Shown: one piece after another, positions 1 to 15,600 of the stretch
How positions within the stretch are numbered: the first letter of the stretch is position 1
Layout: the number at the start of each line of letters is the position of its first letter
Source of the DNA: Schistosoma haematobium
Taxonomy: Eukaryota > Platyhelminthes > Trematoda > Strigeidida > Schistosomatidae
DNA: 64,000 bases
NCBI RefSeq assembly: GCF_000699445.3
Contig: NC_067200.1
Location: 6,154,950-6,218,949, forward strand
Direction of reading: 5' to 3'
Notes under the pieces: generated by a model
The model's input: the letters and a program-made list of their open reading frames with translations, nothing else
Databases searched by the model: none
Told to the model about the DNA's origin: nothing
Program-made: the position numbers and the translations under genes

Positions 1-135
1 ATGTCCCACTAACACAGGTTTATACCTATAATCTAAACATGGTAAACAAAGTGCATGTTGTGACGTGCGGTATCCGAAATCTGATACTGATACACTGTGT
101 GCTACGCTCTAACGCTCCTTCCCCCAAACTGACTA
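1..135. repeat. Fragment of the palindromic-start dispersed repeat family
   Basis: Positions about 40-115 (GTTGTGACGTGCGGT then GCTCTAACGC) resemble 20795-20840 of the copy in the TyrRS intron. The rest of 1-369 is the TyrRS 3' flank with nothing else seen. Confidence 0.4.
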
Positions 136-265
136 TTTAAATGACTCTCTCTCCATATTAGTGTATTGTTTTCAAACTATTGAGAAACATCTTCATCAAG
201 ATGAGTTCAGTAATAACTTTAGTATAAAATTGAGAGAACATTTTTCAAATCCAAAGAAAATAATT

Positions 266-271
266 TTTATT
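266..271 (-). promoter_or_regulatory. Candidate polyadenylation signal of the TyrRS gene
   Basis: AATAAA on the minus strand about 100 nt past the TyrRS stop codon. AATAAA is common by chance in this AT-rich DNA, so only the spacing supports it. Confidence 0.4.
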
Positions 272-369
272 TGTATGAAGTTGAAAATGATACAGAATGT
301 GAAATAAACACAAGCATAAAATAACTCCTAATTGTATTCATTATATATTCTTCTTTTCATTGTTAACAT

Positions 370-696
370 TTAACGTACAGTTGAACCAGGTGGAACATCA
401 TCTGATACAATAATCCATTTATTACCACATATTGAACCTAATCTCCAATCACGCCATTGAATATATTGATTAATAGATGTTGATAAATCTGGACATAATT
501 GTTCCCATAATTTTGTTTTAGATGATAATAATTTATCTGGTTCTCTAAATGATGATGATGATTTAGAATTATCAACTAATGAATGAAAGACAAAACGTTC
601 ACCTAATATAGGATTTTGTTTATTTGATAAATGTATTGGTTGTACTTTCAAAAGTGATGAACTCTTCTCAGTATATGAAGCACAAAGTAACATAGC
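370..696 (-). CDS. YARS: TyrRS exon 14: C-terminal EMAP-II-like domain and stop
   Basis: Residues 951-1058 then TAA at 370-372. AMLLCAS continues the OB fold, and the end ([12 protein letters not shown]) matches the QWKQTNFMTKLGSISC region of human TyrRS, so the terminus is genuine. The acceptor is TTCCTAG|GCT. Confidence 0.94.
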   Translation of the reverse strand, partial: AMLLCASYTEKSSSLLKVQPIHLSNKQNPILGERFVFHSLVDNSKSSSSFREPDKLLSSKTKLWEQLCPDLSTSINQYIQWRDWRLGSICGNKWIIVSDDVPPGSTVR

Positions 697-3600
697 CTAG
701 GAAAATAACATTTGAAAAAGAATATATTAGAAACAGTAGAGATGATAATGATTAACATAATAGGATGACAAATAGTGTGAGTGATCTAGTGATTAGACAA
801 TCGCACGCGGGGCTGATAGGTCCTGGGTTCGAATCTCGCGGGGGGGGCAGGATCTTGGATGCGCACTGTCACAGAGGAGTCCCACAATAGGACGGAACGG
901 CCGTCCAGTGTTTCCAGATTTTTCTATGGTTGTCTAGCTTCAATTGACTATTGATCTCAACCATTGACATTACTATAATATCCACGAAAACCCTTCTGAT
1001 ATGAAATAATTATACCTCCATTACTCTGGTTTTGTGTCAGTTATTGTGACATTTTAATTTATTGCATGTGTTACTATGTGATCAAATGTCTTAAGCATGT
1101 TACTATATTATGGTGTGTTGCTTATACCGAGAGATATAAGTAATATATATCAGAGACTGAAAGCAGGATTCTTACTGACAGAGGAGAAGAACAATAGTAG
1201 TAAGATTAGTAACGAGAATGGAAGAACAGCGGAGTTTGTACGAGACAATTCAAGGAAGATGTTCAGATAGTGTATTCAATGTATTGTTCTCATATTTTAA
1301 AAATGCAGTGTGTGACTCTACATAATAGAATAGACTAAAATTCCTTAGCTCATTAAAACATGAGTTCTAAATTATGACTAAATTGAGTACAACAGAAAAT
1401 CGATCTGACTTCCATCTTTATCTCCTGATTGGCTACTAGGTTAGAAGGAGCTCAAGGACCCATATGCGCCACCGTCTTGCTTTTTGTTTATTAACTGAAG
1501 TGTCGATTGGTAAACGTGCCACTGGTACTACTGACAATCTAGGTGGACTTATCGATAATCATATTAGACACAGAGAGAGCATACAACTGCTTTCTTGTCA
1601 TCACGGCCAGACTGCAAAAAACTCATAATCCAACCAAAAAACAATCTATTGTTGTCTCCCAACATAGATATACATTGACAACTATTAGATTAGATGAGTA
1701 CTTACTAGATTTGAAAGTGTTGAATTCAATAGTGGATACCCAAAACAAATGAGTACCATATTAAAACGAAACAGTTACCCCGTGTTTTTTGACTCATTTT
1801 TCATAATGGTTGTTTGGATCTTTCCGTTGAGGTTTGGGGACTGCAATTGATCGGTCTCTTTTTGGCAAATGTGCATCCAGAGCGGATTGCCTCGACATTG
1901 TTTCAAGTTACAAGCATTCTGTAAGCAGAGATGATGGTGGCTAGCAGGCGAATTTAGGACGCTCACTTCACCTTATTAAGGAATCGTTAGCATTATTTAC
2001 GACTTCTAAATAGGACGAAACATGTATCCTGGATTCCATCATTCATCTCTACTTACTATCAAGTGTTCACGATTTTTTGTTTGTTTTCCAATTGTTGTCT
2101 GACTAAGGTCAGTTTATGATACGAACGATAAACAACTTTTTTAAAAGGTACATTCTGTTTAACAATCAACAAATAGAACAAACAGCAAGTTTTAATGTGA
2201 TTAAGTAGCGTTTTTCTTTTAATTCACCTCAAAGGTTGATAAAAGTGTAGTTATGTAGGCCTCGAAATCTATTACTACCATCATTTTGCATATATATATA
2301 TCGAAAAAAAGAGTAAAAACTCATCAACAACGACGTGATGCTTATTATTATTATCATTACTACTTACCTGAGATTCGATTCCACGAATTTTCACTGGTTT
2401 TAAATTAATCACAAATATACCATAACAATTGAGTAATTTTTCCATAGGATAAAGACCAACTAATCCACTAATCACTGTACGTTTACCAATACTTGAACCG
2501 AAATCCACTTCTTCAATAAATAAACTATCAGCATTTGGATGCTTTAAAAGAACAATATCATATCACCCATGCCACCCCACAAATGAGAAAGATAAACAAT
2601 TACACATAGAATGATTTCTTTTACATAATATAAATAAATGTATTTGACAAAGTAAATAAATCCAGTCCGGATTACCAGATACCTAAAGTGGATATTATAA
2701 ACCCCTTCCCTTCCAATTCCTGATGTGTTTATATCTTACTTAATATACAAATTCATCTTTCCTAATTATTGTCACCTCCATTAACCAGGCGAAATTCTCC
2801 TACTATGCATCTTATTCATACGATTTTTTATTATATTACAATTACATTTGCTGGTGGGCGGCCTATGCTCCTTTACGAGGGCTAACAAGCAGAAGTAAGT
2901 ACTATTATATTGATAATAACTTGACACTTTACTGCAAATCATTCTGACGTTTATTAAATGACCTTTTGGATTTACAAATAACACTATCTTGAGGTACTTA
3001 TATCGTAACAGATGATAACGTTCATCATTTTTAACATATAACATTGTTAAACTGATTCACGCACGCCTTTACGTTGGTCTTAGTAAAATATCACAATAAC
3101 CATGGACTTATAACCGTAGATCTTGATGATGAAGTTATTGTGAAAACAATGGCTTGCTCAAATATTCTTTGTTTTTTGAAATAAATAAGTGCTCAAAGTA
3201 AAAAAGAATATAGAGGTGATGCAATAGGAATCGAGAGAGGAACCAACTTATGAGTTTTTGGGAGAATTTTTTCTAAATAAATAACTTTTTGGCATGATTA
3301 TAATTTACGAACCAAGATAAGGAGTCTTTTATTTTGGCGCAAAATTTATTCCTCCACATGGTTAAACAGCATCTGAACATTATAGCTGATGTCATTTCGT
3401 GATGAAAAGTCCTACTTCAATTCCTGACCCTAAGTTGTAATCTGAATACTACTTCCTCACACTAATTTATAACTCTCTTTAAACATTAATGAGTAGATAG
3501 ATTTGTGGAAACTGTAGTAATTTTAACAGTTGAATTCATGAGTCAATTTTGGCTACACCACCAGTGAAAACCTGGACACTTTGAACTCCCGTTTCGTCTT

Positions 3601-6600
3601 AGTATAGTACTCCTCAGCGCTGCACATCCGCAATCGCATACGCGGGAATAGAACCCAGGACCTTCGATCTCGAGTGCCGGATCGTGGATGCGCAGTGTCG
3701 AGGAGTGTCTATACTAGGGCGAAACAGCCGTCCAATGCTTTCAGGTGAATCACTTTAGCATCGCCCAATGATCGTTCGAGAAATTAACCAATAGTGAACA
3801 ATATTTAGTGATCATTTTATCATTTGTTTTCTAAATTAAATTTCACGTAACACACACGGGTGAATCAGTTCAGTGTCTTAGTTTATTTAAGTTTATGCAT
3901 AGTGAATTTGTAAGGTAATCGTTCTCTTAATGATTTATTGAATTAATAAGAGAAACCTGGTGAAGTGGGGAAAAAACGGTACAAATAAATTAACGATTTA
4001 CATATCAACATGAAAACGTTATTGGATCTTAAATCATTTCATTATTGTAACTCATCAATAAAAGGTGTTGATGATGAAGTAAGATTCAGAAAGAAACCTC
4101 AGATGTGAATAAATTTGTACTTAGATTATTGAGGTAGCCGCTTAGTGATTACGATGTTTAACTTACAACCACTTAGTTGCTTTCACTTAATACAGCTTGA
4201 GTAACTGGAGAATATCACTAGGTCTTTATTACATAATGTGTAACTCATAGCAAAGTACATGAATTTGTTACGTATGTGTTTTATCAATGAAGTCTACAAA
4301 CATGAGATCGGAAGATTGATATAATAAGGCCTTGAAAAACTAATAAATTTCCTATAATCGTTAAATTATAATAATTTTGTTGCTAAACACTTTTGATTTA
4401 CGAAAACCCTCTAATGATTGGTTGAAAATAAGTTTTAAAATTACGCGGTAATTTTGAGAACCATTTAAGCTCTTCTCTATACGTTCCATATGTTACCAAT
4501 ATAAATGAAATATTTGAGAAAAAATAAGTGATATTCGTATGCCAACTAGGTGACTATTAAATGGATGAACATTTTCTGTGAAATCGTTCACCAACATTCA
4601 GTGTGAAAGTTATTGCCTCGTAGCAATTATGATATTGAGTAATTTCATACTCTATACATCACAAATTTATTACAACTAAGAAAATGGACGAACGATGATT
4701 ATAGTATTACTGACCATCGTCGCGATATCGGAAGGTTGTAGTAAGATGGTACCTATAGCTAGGACAAAATAGATGTCTTGTGCTTCTTGCTTCATAGACT
4801 GATGTCACATTTTCGTTAGGTATATGTGATCCGTATCATTAACCATTTTATTTGATGGAGATTCACAATCTTATCGACCGACTTACTATTTTGCCGAATA
4901 AACTGCACTTAGCCTTAGCACTATTCAACATAATAGTCCCAATTTAAGCAAGAAATCAGTTCGAAACCAATCTATGTCAGTCAGTCAGCTACTACGTAGG
5001 ACCAGGCACAATATATGCATCGGTCCAAGTTGCCATACCTCATTAACACAACAACATGAACACTGGATTCATAAGGTAGTTAATTCAGTTGGGGTTATAT
5101 ATAAAAGAAAGATTGCAATAAGGATATAGTACATGAAGAAGGTATTAGTTCGTAGAAAGAAAGATATGAAGCAATTTTAATCTCTTAGTTTAGGGGAAGA
5201 CAGAGAGTGTATACACCTACGCTGTTGTGATCGATTCTGAGCTATGTCACACAAAGTCTCTAACCATTGGTTACGATAGTCACGCGGACCCCAACCAAGT
5301 AGTCTGCATCTACCAACATGGCTCAGACTAGAGGTTAGTGACTTCAAGCACTTATGCCACGTTTTGGTTTGGCCGCCACTAATTTTCTTCCAACCATCTC
5401 CAACACCGGTTAGCATTGCACGTCGTGGTAAACGGTGTTCAGGCATACGTAACACGTGGCCCAACCATCTCAGTCGATGAAGATTCACAACCTCATCAAC
5501 TGATTTACCATCATTCCCTAATACCCTGCGTCTAACCTCACTATTACTTACCCGGTGATCCCAGCAGACGCCAATCTATGAATAAATTCAATGTCGATTA
5601 ACAAATAAGAACAGCTAAGTTCACAAAATAGTTAAGCATACATATTCACAACTAAATAACCGTAATAAAACGAAATGATCCGAAGAGAGAAAGCTATCCA
5701 TAATTATATTACTCACTATTTTAACTGATAAGATTAAACCAACTCGTATGTCCAAACGATTTGGATTGAGTTCATTAGTTGAATTCACTGGTAAGGATGG
5801 TGATGACAATTTACTGTCGCTTAATTTTGGGGCAACTGGAAAAAAAGAGATATAAAACAATAGATAACAAGACGAATAATAATCATAATGAGATCAATCA
5901 CTATATTCAATCACCTCGAGTTACTTTTAATAAATAAGTCTTAGTAAAAATAGGCAATAATATATTGTAATAAATTACCATTTTGAGATTCATGCGGCTA
6001 ACTGCCTTGCTCCTAGGACATACTTTCTTTAGAACATAACATATACATTAGATCTGATATATTTTTATTCTAATATACAATTTCTTGTTATTTTTCCAAA
6101 GAGCATAACGTGATGTAGGAAATATACTAATCACCACGATGGTTCAATGTCACAATTCAGCAATAATTGTAACTAACCGGTGTCACGTGTTTGCCTAGCT
6201 TTTAGTGTTGATCGAATGCTAACGATCAAATTACGATATAGCCCGCAACTTGTCCAAGGGACTCGACAAATCACGCACACTATGTTGAGATGTTAAGTTG
6301 TTGGAGGCAGTCAACCATAAACTAAAAAGCTGTTTTGTGCGAATCGGTATGCATCAGTAAAGCCTACCACAATCAGCACAATGAAAGGTCAGTAGTTCCT
6401 TTAAGGTTGTAGGTACAATCTTGCCGACTAACACCAGCTAAATAACAAAGCAGCAATAGTTATCTTCGTGAAAAGGTCCAAACTAATTATAAGACCTTAT
6501 AAGCCGAGATGGATAGTGGTTAACAGTAAGATCCAGGACGCGCATTCTGTTCCTTTTGGGACTAATCAGCTGGGTTTACCTGCATCCCGTAGTCAATATT

Positions 6601-9600
6601 TACTCCAGGACTTAAACCCAGTACCGTTCACTTCAAATGCCACCGCGTTATCCTACTTAGCTACCGAGTCCAGATAGCGACTGGCTTGTGAAGTGGGTCG
6701 ATCAGATACATCCAGAGGACGATCCCCCCTAATACAAATGAATTGATTATAAGACCGGTTAAATACAAATTAGGTGTTTATACTGTATAATTAGTCATCT
6801 CTTTTAAAAGTCTTTACATCAATGTCTGTTATCTATCCGAGAGCCGTATTCAAGAGCTTAGTGAAGTACTACAAACTCGCTCTACATTTGTCGCTTTAGA
6901 AAGATTTTTCAGGTGCGTTTATCCGGGGACTCTGAGGCCTTTTCGTCTGGTTTTGCTGGAGATGTTGTCACACTAAGCGATAGAGAGGAAGCACCACTGC
7001 ACGACTGGATCTTCATTAGCAATCTGTTATTAGAAAGTTCCATCAACGTATGAACAAATAGGTGTGAGAAACTATATCTTTTCGTCATCTCCGACTACAC
7101 TCAAACTGATTGCAGCCCGGATACGATCATGAATGAGTTTTACCACCAGTTAAATTTCCTTCTAATGAAAGTACGTTCAACAGATATCGTGGTACTAGAC
7201 GGAAGCTTGAATGATCAGGTCGGGCGTCTAGGCACAGAAGACAGTTGTCTAGGTGGTCGATGGAGACTTGTTGATCGCAGGTCAGATAACGGTATCCGTC
7301 AACTAAAACTGTGAGCAGACCATAGCCTGCTTCTGGCTAGCACTAACTACCGGCACAGTCATCACTAGCACTGAATTTGTGTGTAAGCTGGGATATTATC
7401 CAGCTGCCCAAATCGAAGTAGGCGGTTTTACTAGGGGGCCACGACCCGAGCGTTTGACCTAAAGGACTAATCCACAAGGCGGTGAATCAAAGCTAAAGGA
7501 TGCAGTCTAATGGTAGTCAATGATCGACAATAAGTTTATACGCCACTTATTCCATCAGGATCCTGGAACACATATGTACCATTGGCTTGGAATCATGGTT
7601 TTCTAACTACCCTGAGTGGGTTCTCCGAACCCACTAATCCGTTTTGGGCGCCAGACATTTGCTTTTCGTCCTCTCGATTTTGTAATCAACATCGCTACGG
7701 CAAAAAGGCAGTGAGTAGAAAGAGATTAGACATGATTTTCACATACTATAATCTATTATGTTGTTGGCTAATTGATTTAATAGATACAGGTTCGTGTACT
7801 TGCTATTGAGCTACACTCTATGTGTGTGAAATTATCAACCGATGTTGGTTAAATTAAAGTGGAAAGTGCAATGTCAAATCTGAGATTAAGTGGCTAAAAT
7901 CGAATAGATTATCCATTGAGTCATTGTTTCGCATACAAATATACAATCAACTTTATGAAGGTCAAAAAAACAAAAACAAAAAGAAGATTGAATTATTAAT
8001 ATTTATTTATTTATTTGAACACATGAATATTGGTACAAGAGAGCGCCAATATATATGCGCCACACAAAACAATGAGAATTCGAAGAGAAGTAGAAAAAAA
8101 AACTAAGGAGCGCAAAAGAAAAAGAACAACGACGAAGAGATTGGAGTAAGGTAGAGTGGTAGTAACGACGGAACGAAAAGGTACAATCAGAAGAAATCTT
8201 TCAGTTAAGGAAGAAACAACCATTTTTTATGAAGAAAGTAAAAGAAGCTTACAGCAGGGTCGCCACTGGCTTCTATTCTGAGCCATATCTGATAACGTCT
8301 CTAGCCACTGTGTTGCACCATCTCTAGGACCCCAACCAGGGAGTCGTGAAGGACCAACACAAGCCAGTCCTTTGCAGCTTTCATTCATACCACGACACCA
8401 CGTCACACACTGACCACCTCTCCACTTTTTCCAACCAGTCCCATCGTCGGTAACCGATGCATGACGTGGAATTCTCTGGGACGACATTCGTAGAACATGT
8501 CCAAGCCACCGAAGTCGGTGTTTCAAGATGGTGACACCGATTGTATTATCGTCTCTGTGCCCGAACACACGATGCCGAACCTCTGCCTTACTGACATGGT
8601 GTTGCCACTGAATGTCAGCAATCCTTCGGAGACAGCGATGATCGAACACAGAGAGTCGTCCAACGTCCTCAACTCGGAGAGACCAGGTTTCACAAGCATA
8701 GAGCAAAACTGCTCTCACCGACGCGTTGTAGATCCGGCCTTTTACAGCCAGACTAACATCACGAAGGCGCCAAAGGTGGCCCAGATTGGCATAAGCCGCT
8801 CTGGCTTTCACTATTCGTGCATTGATCTCATCACTCACACCCCCACCAGCACTTATGCAGCTACCCAGATACACGAACTTCTCAACTACTTCTATCTGCT
8901 CACCATCCAGGGTGAGTACAGGATTAGAATCCTGCCAGTCTTGTAGAAGTACTTTGCACTTCGAAGGTGCAAAGCACATACCATACCTACGGACACTGAT
9001 TGCCAACTGATTAAGTGCGGATTGCATGCCTTGTGCATTATCGCACAGTAAGACAATATCGTCCGCATACTCAAGGTCGAGAAGTCTTTCTCCAGGCAAC
9101 AGATCCAATTGATCCAATTGATGAACTCTTTATTGAATTATTAAGCTACCATTTCATTAAGTTACTATAATTTAAAAATCAACTTTGAAGATCAGTATAC
9201 TTATATTCAGCTTCAAACTGAAATAAGTACATTTTTAGTGAATGAAGACTTGGTAGGGAAGACTAATTTATTCATTGAATACAAATTTACAGAGTGTTTT
9301 GACAAAAATATGAAAACTATCCATTGAATACAGTAATTAAACATCTTCCATCAGTTGTCTTACACATACTTAATGATTCTTTCAATTGAATCTTCTCAAT
9401 CTCCGGCTAGTAAGCATTCCATTTCCGATTACGGCTACATACTACTTACATGTGTCAACATAAATAGTATAAACCACAGATTTAGATGATCAACTTGTAA
9501 CCGAATCATTAAAATAAAAGTCAACTAATCTAATTACATAATTCATTATTAACAATATTTTTCAATGAAATACAATCACACTTACTTTCTTCTGATTTAC

Positions 9601-12600
9601 AAGAACCTTCAGGAGATATAATCTGTTGCTGCTGTTGTTGTTGTTGCTGTTGGTGATGATTATCGAGATTTGGCTTATGTTCAGTATTATTTAACATTGA
9701 ATGATTTTTTGATAATTTACTATTTATCTTATTATTTTGAGATTTACTTAAAGGAAATGCTTCATTTAATAATACCATTAATTCATTCCAATCTGGTAAT
9801 GATTGTTTAAGTCGATTAGCTAAACTATCAGTATTTTGTATTGATAATAAATATTCAACAGTTGGTTTTAAATCAGCTGGATGTAATGTACCATTAGAAA
9901 AGTATTGTTTTAATAAATCCCATTCATTAAGTGTAGATGATTGAGATTTAATATGTAATGGACCACCATTTTTCTCTGAACGTGGAATAATAAAAGGTTC
10001 TAAAGTGGAAAGAAAGAAAGAAATACAAGAGAATTAATCACGAAATAGTTGAAAATTACCCATCAGTCAGTCAGTCAGTAACAACGTAGAACTTCGTACG
10101 TACGTACGTACATCAGTTCGAGTTGACATACAACGTTAGCACAGAGGTACAGTTGTTGATTCAAATCCCATATTGCTAGAGGTAGTAAAAGTATGAGCAG
10201 TAATCAGAACTATGAGGGTTTGAAGATGTTATTCAAGCAGTATAATACAGTGAAGTAAATTTGGAAACATAAAAGAAAGGGACAGGAAGAATTCAAAAGA
10301 TTATAGTTTGGGAGAACACAAAGAGTGTATGCACCTGCTCCATTGTAAACGATTTTGAGCCATGTCATTCAACGTCCCCAAATATGGATTGCTATCATCT
10401 CGCGGTCCCCAACCAGGTAGTCTACACCTACCGACATGACTCAGTCCACTTGTCAGTGACTTCATGGATTTGTGTCATGTTTTGATCTGGCGGCCCCTAG
10501 CTTTCTTCCAACCTACTCCTATACCACTGAACATGGCACGTCGAGGCAGTCGGTGGTTGGGCATACGTAACACGTGTCCAAGCCATCTCAACTGATGAAG
10601 TTTCACTACGTCATTAATTGATTTGCCATCCTTACCTAGTACCCGTTCCCTAACAACTGCATTACTTACTCGATGGTCCCAGGATATACGAGCTGTATTT
10701 CGAAGATACCTATGATCGAATACTAGTAGCCTATGAATATCCTCTACTCTTACCGGCCATGTTTCACTGCCATAAAGTAGGACGGAACGAACTGCTGCGC
10801 AGTAAACACGTCCTTTGATTGATAGACGGATATCTCACCTACGCCATAAATGACGCAAGTTGGCAAAAGCTAGTCGAGCCTTCTGTATCCGTGCTGAGAT
10901 TTCGTCACACGCTAAACCACAAGGGCTGATGAGACTTCCAAGATAAGTGAGGCGGTCGACACACTCAACTACTTCACTCCCTATCACTAGTTCGGGTGTC
11001 GATGTAACCCAATCCTGAAGCAACATTTTGCATTTCGAGGGGGAGAATCGCATCTCGAACATGCTTGCATTGTTGCTTATAGTAGTCAGAAAACTCTGTA
11101 TTACCCATAGTATAAATTGAGAAAAACATACATAAATATAAGTGAACAGTTACATCTGTATCCAGGTTCATTTTCATACACACTAATTAAGGCGATTTAT
11201 GAGTTAGAGAGTATATCAACTTAGATAGTTTGGAAAGATTTGACAAAATAAACACGCAGTTAGGTTTTATTACACTGAATTGATAGTGGTCATATTACGT
11301 AGACAGAGTTAAAGGATTCAAAGTGGTATATTGTAAAACTTATCGGGTTCGTTCTCATCTCTTACATATAATAAACACCATAAGGATTCGAGCTAACAAC
11401 CTTAATTGTTGTCTTCAAGAAACAAGACTTTTGTAATATCTGTTTCCCCTCGTTGACCGAAAAAAACCTAACAGATAATATTACTAATTCTTTCGATTAT
11501 TTGTTTTTTTCTTCCCCACCGTTTTCATACTCGGACTGACTATTGACACATTTCTGATCACGTAACATTTAGTGATTTTTATTTTGACAACTTTAATAGT
11601 TGTTCAGGTTTTGAGCATGTTATCATACTGTCTATAGTTCAGGAATTTACTAATCAACCGGTTACATTAGTGTCGATTTGTAAATCTTACTGATTATGAT
11701 AAGGGAATTTTTAGAGATAGTTGAATTTTCAGTCTAGATCACGAACTGATTTTAGTGAGTTGAAAAGTTTGGAGCAATGGTTGGCTGTTCCATGTGAGTA
11801 TGAGAGTCCCAAGAAGTGTGCATCACGATCCTTCCGTCCAAGAGTTGAGCTAACTCTTAACCTCTAGACCACTCAGCTGGCACCATACAGTGTAAATGTC
11901 GAACTTCAATCAATTCATGATATTTAGCAATTTCCATCTATAGCCTATGGTGGGTAACTGTCTCACACCCGACATGGATTGAGCTACACTGATCACGGCT
12001 TCTCATTAGAACTTTTTTCTTTCGTTACCATTGTTCGATAAATTGATTTCGTTGGTGTAATATTTCTCATGTATGCATCATATAAGTACTAATATGAAGT
12101 GTTGGTTTATTGGTTAAAACGTCCAAATTTCTGCTGCTAAAGTCGCAAGTTCGAAACCCGCTCCGGTTATTTCGGTTTTGGAAACCGGGTAGTAATACAA
12201 AGGTTTGGCATCGTGTGTTCGGGCTCAGAGACGATAATGCAATCGGTGTCACCGACTTTGGTGGCTTGGACATGTTCTACGAATGTCGTCCCATTGAATT
12301 CCACGTCGTGCATTATTTGCCGACTCCGGGACTGGTTGGAAAAAGCGGAGAGGTGGTCAGTGTGTGACATGGTGTCGGGTGTGAATGAAAGCTGCAAAGG
12401 ACTGGCTTGTGTTGGTCCTTCACGACTCCCTGGCTGGGGTCCTAGAGATGGTGCTACACAGTGGCTAGAGACGTTATCAGATATGGCTCAGAATAGAAGC
12501 CAGTGGTGATCCTGCTGTAAGCTTCTTTTACTTTCTTCATAAAAAATGGTTGTTTCTTCCTTAACTGAAAGATCTCTTCTGATTGTACCTTTCCGTTTCC

Positions 12601-15600
12601 CCCATTATTACTATTATTATTATTACACTACCTTACAGTAATCTGTTCGTTATTGTTCTTTTTTTAACGCTCCTTACATTTTTTTCTCTTCGAATTCTCA
12701 TTGTTTTGTGTGGCGCATATATATTTGGTGCCCCCTTGTACCAATATTTATGTGTTCAAAACAAATAAATAGTAGTAAATAAACAAGTAACCTGCGTACT
12801 TTTCACCTAACCACTTTTTTTGTCAACATTGGAATATAACAATTACCGTCTATGTAAATCAATTTTCTTCGTCAAATTATCTTTAATGCTTTTTTGGTTG
12901 ATTCAAGTACAGGTTAATGTACTTGATTGTTTTTGTGTAACAATTAGTAATAACAATCAGTGCAATAAATTGAAAAAGAACAGTGGGTTTTCAACTAATA
13001 AGTTGCACGTTTGAATCCAAGTTACATTTGTATCAGTTTAAGGAAGTTGATTAGTAATAATAATAGCTCTTACCTATAAAAACACTGCTTACCGTCATGT
13101 AAACGAACTTGTATTAGGTATGTGAGACGGGGTTCGGACTAATGACCTCTCATTACGTAATATAATATTAAGATTAAAAAAGGTTAGCAAAAGGATAAAG
13201 AGACAGACATGATCTAAACATAATACACACATAAATAATACCTCCAGGCGACAAATCTGGAATTAATACCCAACGGCATATATCCAATATAGGATTTATA
13301 TCAACATTATTTGGTTGACAAAATGCACGTTTAATTCGACGTTTTAAACCAGACAGTGGGGACTTTTCTAAGGATCCAGGTAAAGGTGGTTCAATCAAAG
13401 GTAGATAATTCTCTTCAACCAATGCTGCTAGTGTTTTAGCCGATGCTGGACCTGTACAGCGAGATGATAAAGGACATGATTTCATTGGAGGAAATGACGA
13501 TAAATCACCAATTTGATTAGTTGGGGCTTGAAGACTAGAGAGTATTGGATGTGTCAGATGGATAGTTTCAAAAGAATTAGGAAAATGACGTAAGAACTGT
13601 AAAGAAAAATACAAATTGTATAGTGAGTAATTTTATAAATAAAAAGTCATACAGACCGTCTATAAACTTCATAGTAATAATAATGTGTTTAGTCAGTCAG
13701 TAACAACGTAGTACTTTGTACGTACGTACATCAGTTCAACATGGCATACCACATTAGCACAGAGAATAATAATGTGTTAATTCCGTACAGTTCAAAACTT
13801 GTCTTAGGTACAGGAAATCTGAGATGTATTACCACCAGGGCTAAACGCCTCCTTCTGTTGTAGAAGAATAGAATCGTGCTACATACTGGCTATTTGAGAG
13901 AAATACCTTGCAACCATCACACTTCAGTAGTATAACTTGATCCTTAGACCACAAATTTATTGCTTTCAGCATTGCAGTTGTCCAATGAACTTGTATAATA
14001 TGGTAGAAATAATAATTCATTACATTTAACACCTTTAATACTTGTTATTTTCATGACAAAAAACATCTTACTCCATTCACACTATAACCTAGTGCTAAAT
14101 TACTAATTTTACACGGTTTTTATCTGTATACAAACAGCCTTTTATTGTTATCGCTTATACTGTTTAAATAAGTATTATACTCTTTCTATTACATCATTAT
14201 GTTTATTCAGATGATTTTGTCAAACTTTATGTTTTAAATACTTAAATGCGAATTCAATGTCTATCAACTCAGTAGAAAAAGATAAATAGTAATTTGGCAT
14301 TTGAAACCATAGATATTTCCCTCTAAAAAATGGAATTAAACAGAAAAACATGCACTGGGTTAAACTTTCTACTCGTAATTTCGATTTTAAAATTGTCTGA
14401 GTCTGAGGCTGGAGATTTGTGGAGATAGTAGTATCTTCACAGTTGAAATCACGGGTCAATCTAAGCTAAACCACCATTGTCGGCTTAGTGATCCAGAGGC
14501 TAAGAGTTTGCGCGCGAGACCGAAGGTCCTGAATTCGAGTCCCATGTGTGGGATCGTGGATGCGCACTGTCGAGGAATCCCATACTAATACGGAACGGCC
14601 GTCCAGTGCTTCTATGTTTTAAATAATGGTATAGCTTGTGTTATTGTTGGTCGTTACCCAATGCTCTTAATAAGAGTGTAATGCGTATGCGTGCTAAGTT
14701 GTCAGCCTCGATTTTTTTCTCTATTTTCCAACTCTCCTCACCCCACACAACTCTGCACACTCCCCTATTATACAAAGTACTTACAAGTTAGACGTGAGCC
14801 TCTAAAAAAACCCAATTTTGATGAGTATCTGTAACAATAAGAGGAGATGCGAATTTCAGCTTATAACTATGAATAAAGACTGAAAAGTTGAACTTGAGTA
14901 TGCTTCAATTAGAAACATACTTGAAATCATAAATTAGCAGGGATGAAACTCACAAGGAATATTATTATTCATATTAACACATAGAATACAATCTCATATG
15001 TAAATATACAGAGAAAATAAACTAATAAAAACACTTATTAAAGTGAATTAATGATGATTAGTAGAATTTAAGTGTGTTTCTTCCAATCTAGGACTCATCA
15101 ACTGGATGTACTTGCGCATTTCACTGAGGTTTTTTTCCTAGTATTCAAAGATTGAGAACACAAACCCAATACATTCAAACACCCAATATATTATTTACTA
15201 AACAAACTACTGAGACCTAAATAGTAATACTAGGACAATCAAAACAAGAAGTATATGTACCAATTGAATTCAGTAGTAAATATCATTATTAATGAAAAGA
15301 ATAAAAGTAAACATATTAACGAACAATGTAATGAATACAAATATACATATATTTACTTTAGATTGAAAAATTTGATGTTTTTGTATTTGTTGTATACTAG
15401 CCAAACGAATATCTGCAGATAATTGTATAGTATCAATTAAATCTAAACAAGGTATTAATAATTCACCAAGTGTAGAAGGTCGAATAGATGAATCATTAAT
15501 TAGTTCAGTATTATTATTAGCATCAAGATTATGATTTATAATTGATTGATTTGTATTGTCGAATTCAGATAATTTACTTGATATTAAACAATCTGTTTCT

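Noticed and set aside
5177..5488. Separate host gene with [11 protein letters not shown]
   Set aside because: This motif is the conserved RTE C-terminal tail, and the locus has a (TGAC)n tail and target duplication.
8497..8946. 149-codon plus-strand frame
   Set aside because: Antisense of the RTE coding tail at 8227-9117, which carries the real motifs.
10100..10115. CRISPR-like or tandem array suggested by GTACGTACGTAC blocks
   Set aside because: Simple sequence within the RTE 3' UTR, found next to every (TGAC)n tail. The genome is eukaryotic.
14480..14560. tRNA gene in the SINE head
   Set aside because: A/B-box-like motifs occur, but no cloverleaf with a full acceptor stem. The sequence is repeated across the window as part of a SINE.
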